From the NCBI GenBank assembly GCA_947359465.1, contig OX375873.1, forward strand, positions 88,520,478-88,584,477: 64,000 nt of DNA. Reading direction: 5' to 3'. The notes below the pieces were generated by a model. It saw only the letters and a list, made by a program, of their open reading frames with translations. It was not told where the DNA came from and did not search any database. Source of the stretch: Metellina segmentata. Taxonomy: Eukaryota > Arthropoda > Arachnida > Araneae > Tetragnathidae. The position numbers were made by a program, and so were the translations under genes. Position 1 is the stretch's first letter. Each line of letters starts with the position of its first letter. Below, one piece after another: positions 37,401 through 43,400 of the stretch.

Positions 37401-40400
37401 AGTATTTTGTGTTGTTCCAAAATTTCATTTCATGCTCACATCTTCAGACAGAAAAGTTGCCCAATATAAGTAATTTTTTGTTGCTTCTATGTTATTGGTG
37501 TTGAGTACACTAAAACACTAATTCATTAATTAGAAATTGTTTATAAATGCAAGATGAAAAATATAATCCTATTCGACCATCTATGAGTAATTCACATTTA
37601 CGAAAGTTTTACATAAAACAATAACTATTTCCAGACTGTCCAAATAATTCACTACCTACTCACATAATTGTCAGGTAAGGAAACAGTACAATTGATTATA
37701 TCTTTAGCTTTATTAAGACATTCCTCTTCTTGTATAACTGATATCTCAGTAACGTCATCTCTGTCATCCCTTTCCAATGTAACAGTCCAAACTCTATGGA
37801 AATACGTTAAATTAATAAAGTGGCAACGTTTACAAAACGAAAATGAACTATAGAAATGACACTTAATAACTTACTTAATATTGCCTTTTCCTGATGTAAT
37901 GAATTTACTAGCGTCTGTATTTTTAGTAACAGGAATATAATATACAGATAATATGGAGTCTTCCACTGATGTATCATAAAGCATCACTTCATGCTCCCAG
38001 AGCCATATTATAATCTTATTCTCTGGATCTCCACTAATAGATATCAAAAGTTCTCCTTCTGGACTATAAATACATTGTAAGTCATGTCGGTGGTTGACAA
38101 ATTAAAATTTAATTATTTTTAATTAAGACTCTAATTGAACTAAGAGGTCCAATAATGTCAATATGCACTTGAGAAATGGAATGATAAATGTGGGTAGGTT
38201 TTAATTGATGATTTAGTATTCCAGAACACTTAATTTCTGACAAGATAAGGCGTGACCTGTCCCATTAACATCATTAGATCTTAGTCGAATTAGAGGCAAA
38301 AGCTTAGTTTTAATTTGTCTACAGATTCTATACGTGGCCTGAAGCCATGTCTAGAGAATCTGTTGACACAAGTTATGATAAAACTTTTGCCTCAAATTCG
38401 GCTGAATCCAAAAGAAGTCTGATCTAAAAACCAGCAAACGCATAAACTGTTTAAATTTAATATTTTCCAGTTTTCTGAACAATATTTTCGGAAATAGAAT
38501 ACACATTTTTAAAAGAATATATGTACCTATAGTAAAACCCCGAAAATCTAGCATCAATGATATTGGATGAGTGCCAGATTTCTAGAAGTAGCAAAAAGTT
38601 TCATAACGAGGCATATATAAAGCACATATGTACATGCAATAGGTCACTTTAACCAAAATGTGTGCATCTATGCCTAATATAAATAAATAAAAGCGCTCTG
38701 TAAAAGAAACTAAATACTTATTAACATTTTACAAATTACAAAAATAATGCAATACAAAACAAATGATGGCGACATAAATTTAAGACAATGCAGGAAAAAA
38801 CTTAAAATGGAGTGGTGACATTTTCTTTTGTGGCATATGCCATCCAAAGCCAGGTTTCAAAAGTCTTGATCATAAATTATTGGGGGAGGATAAAAGCTTG
38901 GTTGGTTTGGGTGTTTTGTGATACAAGGGCCATATTTGGCCATTCTGTGCCAGACACAAGACATACAACACACTGCACCTGACAGGAATCAAACCTTTGC
39001 CACCTGCAACTTAATGGCTGCTTGTTCAGTGGGCATATCCATTGAGCCATGACATAAGATAGGAGAAACTATGACTGTGAGAAAGGATTGTGGGAAGTTT
39101 GTTTGACTGATCTGTTTGATAGGACAAAAATGCTATTTGGAATGTTTTAAGGACAAATTTGCTGTCTGCTGAAAGACAAGTTGAAATAATGAAGTGGAAC
39201 AGAACATGTGTTGAAAGGAATATTTATTCCTCACAGAAAATGTTACAACTTGACTTAATAAAACTAGAAATGTTAATGCAACCAATAAATAAAATGTTAA
39301 TTTTTATTAAAAAATATTTAAAGAAGTATCAGACTTGTTGGTTTTCAGGATGCTAGGTTTTTGAGATGTCACTGGATGTAATCAGTGTAATCTTAAACTA
39401 CTAAAAAATTTCTGGCCAGCAAGGTTGTATGATCAGATACAATAAAAAAATGTTTCATATATAAATACCTAATTTAACAAACAAAGCTAACTTGTAAAAA
39501 ACGTAACTTTTAACTAAGGATAACTCTAAAACCTACTTACTGAAATTTTAAAATGATGAAAGCCATAATATTGGCTTTGTTTTTCAAAGTCTTATGAAGT
39601 GTCAACTCTGGATAAATTGACACATTAATACAAAAATTAGGTCCTTTTTCTGATGCGGCAAAATATGATTCAGATGGATGACCCTAATATTTTTAAGATA
39701 AAAAGTTCACATGTGCAAAAATCATTTTTAAAACATATTCAATACAAAATTGTAAGATAGGTATAATTATTATTTTTTTTTCATAAAAAGATAGATTTCA
39801 TAGATTTGTTTAAAAGGAGAGACTGAAAAACAAAAGCATCAAGTGAAAAATTCTGTGCCATTGAGGTAAACAACCATTATTCTAATTATATGTCAATCTT
39901 TCTTTTTCTCTCAGAATGTATATATTTAAGGAGAGCAAGAGATATGTATGCATAATGTAAAGAGAAAGAGATTGACAAAGTTAGGCTTACAACTGTTTAC
40001 CTAAAGGGCACAGATATTTGAATTCACACATGTGAGTTTTCTCACATATACATCAAATTACTGACTCAATAAAAGTAGGAGTAGAAATCTCACACAAAAT
40101 CAATATATGAAAACTGGTCTTCATATCTGTAATATTTTTAACTTAGTTACTGTAAATGATATTAAAAAAGAAGCATGATAGAATTGAGATCAAGGAAAAT
40201 TAATATGACCTGACAAACAGAAACAGCCAAGAATTGAAGTCGCTGTGGTAAATTCAACATTTTGCCAAGATCCTTCCTGAGTGATGTAACAGCAAGCTCT
40301 TGAATGTTACCCAAAAAATTAGGGGCAGTCATTGCCCCAACGTTAAACAAAATGCAAAATAATAAATTTCCCATATTTGTTCTTGACTACATCATTTGTT

Positions 40401-43400
40401 TGTATTTTTAGGGGTTTTTTTTGTAGCTGTAATAAATGATACTCATGAATCTGTATAATTTGGTCTATTTCACATTAAGGTATTCAAAAGGCACATATTA
40501 AGGGTGAGTTTCTTCTATAATCAAATGTTTATGTGAAGAGGGGCAGCTTTTAAAAATGTGTACAAGGAAGACAAGGTGGCTAGCACGTGGTGTTTGGTTT
40601 TTATCTGGTGTAAAATTTTCAGCAGATTTCAAATACGTTGAAATTTTTAAACTGTGTTTAGCGGTTCCAATTTACGAACAAAGAACTTAACAATCCCAGA
40701 CAAAATGTTTTTATTTCTATGCTCTCCTTTGCTAAACTGAAATTTTGTTTTTATTTTAACGCAAAGGGCAGAAAATGCAATCTGTTTATTTTTGGAGAGC
40801 AAAAGTTCATATGACCTCAAAATCTCTTGCAAAAATATAAAAGATGAAAAGAAAATCAAGCAAATAAGGAATCTGTTGTAAAATTTTCTGCAAATTTCAA
40901 ATCCTTTAAAATTTTTATTCTACCTTTAACGATTGCTAAGATAGACAAAAGCACTGAAGAATGCTGGTGATAACTTTAGATTTCTTTTGCTTTTCTGGAA
41001 TCTGATTCAGAGGAAATCAAACTGAATGAATCTTGAAACAAACGAAGGTCATTTGAATGTTTTCTTTCCAGAGATTAAAAAAACTTGCCATGGTTCCAAA
41101 GGTTGACGTCAAAGTGACATGTGAGGACGAAAAGTCCAAATTTTGATGTTTCTTCATCTCTTGGAATTACCGCGGTTGAATGAAGAATGGTGAAAAAACT
41201 ATTAAATTCATTTTTAAATGTTCTATATTGAATTTTAAAATTCACCTCGACCCTAAAATTGCAAAAAATTTGCATTACCTGTGTGCCAAATGACATTACT
41301 GTAAGTGCCGTAGATTCGTCATGAATTCGCGGGCAAGAAAAAGACAAACACTTCCTTTTATAATAGTAGAGATAACATTAATTCTTAGGATAGTAAATGT
41401 AATATAGACTTACATCAACACATGCAAATCCAGTTCCATACACAGAAGGAAGAAACTTCTTACCATTGGCTTCAATATCATAAAAAGTCAAAAAATTTCC
41501 AGAAATTGTTATTAAAGTCCTTTCATTCAATAGACATAAATTAACACCAAATGTGCATTGATATCCAAATGAATAACTTTCAGAAAGAGTTAAGAACTTA
41601 ATTTATAAAATTTTCATAAGCATAGAAAACATTTTTAGGTTTCAAAAATCCCAGCAAAAAAAATATAAGCTTTGTTGGTTATTAATTGCATATTCTTTAA
41701 ATATTTATTGAAGATTTTATCTTAACATATTTTTAAATAATTTTCAAACTAACCCCCTTTTATATTCATTTTAGTTCATAAAGCAACAGCAATTTTCAAG
41801 CTGAAACACAGATCTGTTAAAAATATTATTCCTTAACAAAGTACTTATATATATATTTTAACACAAATCATTGGTTTCAAGTGTGTATACCTACACTGTA
41901 TCCAAACAACCAGATATATTTTAACGAAATTTGACTAAACATCACAGCATAGGCTTGTCTATTTTCCCAATGTTTGTACGTATGTGGAAATATCACATAA
42001 AAACACTGTAAGGAAATTTTATGAAACATAACTTATTAAATAAACTATTTAGATGTCTCCTGCCTGCATTTAGTACAAGTTTCACACAAAACTGGATGGA
42101 TACCCAACCTTTCATTGTACTTAAATCAACTTCATCTGGATCTCAGTGGTAGGAAACAGATATAAAATTACATTGTTCACAGAATCAAAAGAAAGTTTTT
42201 CTAAGGGATTCATGATTGTTGCTGGTTTTTCATACAATGGCAAGTTAAAAATAAAGAGAGTGGGGGAAAATGTCAAGATTAACTCCAAATACTAAAAGGA
42301 ACATATTTTATCGCCAATTTTTCTGAATGAAATACCATCGCTTTACCCACAGTGCCATTTATCTGTGGAACTCCATCAAGACAAAGCTAGCAGTCACACA
42401 TCAAAATCCACTAAAATTTCCTAAAAGAAATGGAACAAAACACCGGTATCAAGGCCATACCCTTCACTGATATTCCTACTAAATCTCCCGATGTATCACC
42501 TATGGATTTTTTTGTTTTCGGACTTTTAAAATCTGCATTATCCAAACATCTTCCCACAGTCCTTACAGGACTCTGGAAAGCTGTTCAGGAATGGAATAGA
42601 ATACCTCTTCTGACACTTCAAAAGGCATTATTATCCTGGAAATTACGGTGTCGAAAGATAGTTCAAAATAAGGGCTATCAAATAGAACATTTAAAACACA
42701 AGAATTTTAAGCAATTTAGTTTTGTAAATACAATATACATTGTCTAAAAAATGTGTGAACAGCCTCTGTATATGCTATAAATAAATTAATTATAAGTCAA
42801 ATTTTAGTGATTTATTTATTCTGTGTCTAACATTGTCTATTTCTACTAAAAATGTGTGGATTATATGAATAGATAAAGGATATATAAGATTTCAGTTTAA
42901 AGTTATAGAAATTATAAAAATGTCAAAATATTGTCACAAAAATGTATAGATCATTAAGTAACATTTGCATTTATATGAACGAGAAAAGGAATTAATTTTA
43001 TGATTTTTTTAATCTACAGTTAATCAATTCAACTTGCACAATGGTGGATAATTTAGCTAGTATAGCATAAGAAACATAAAATGTGTAATTTTAGTGTGAC
43101 TTTTAAATAAACAGCCACTGTATCAAAATAATACAAACAAAACATGCATCCAATTCAATGGTAACATGTTCAACTTCTGGTAACCTATTTTTTCAAACAT
43201 ATTTTTATCTATACTTCAGACTGCTATTTACAAGGATACAATATTTTCAAGGAATCTTCACTAAAAATTCTATGTCTTGATTTTTTCAGTTGAGTATCTG
43301 GTTTACAAACAGGTTTGATTTTCAAGTGCTTAAACTCAGTTTGTAAATTTGACGCTGATGGAATCTAGTAAAAGAAACACACATAAGTCAATCAACAAAT

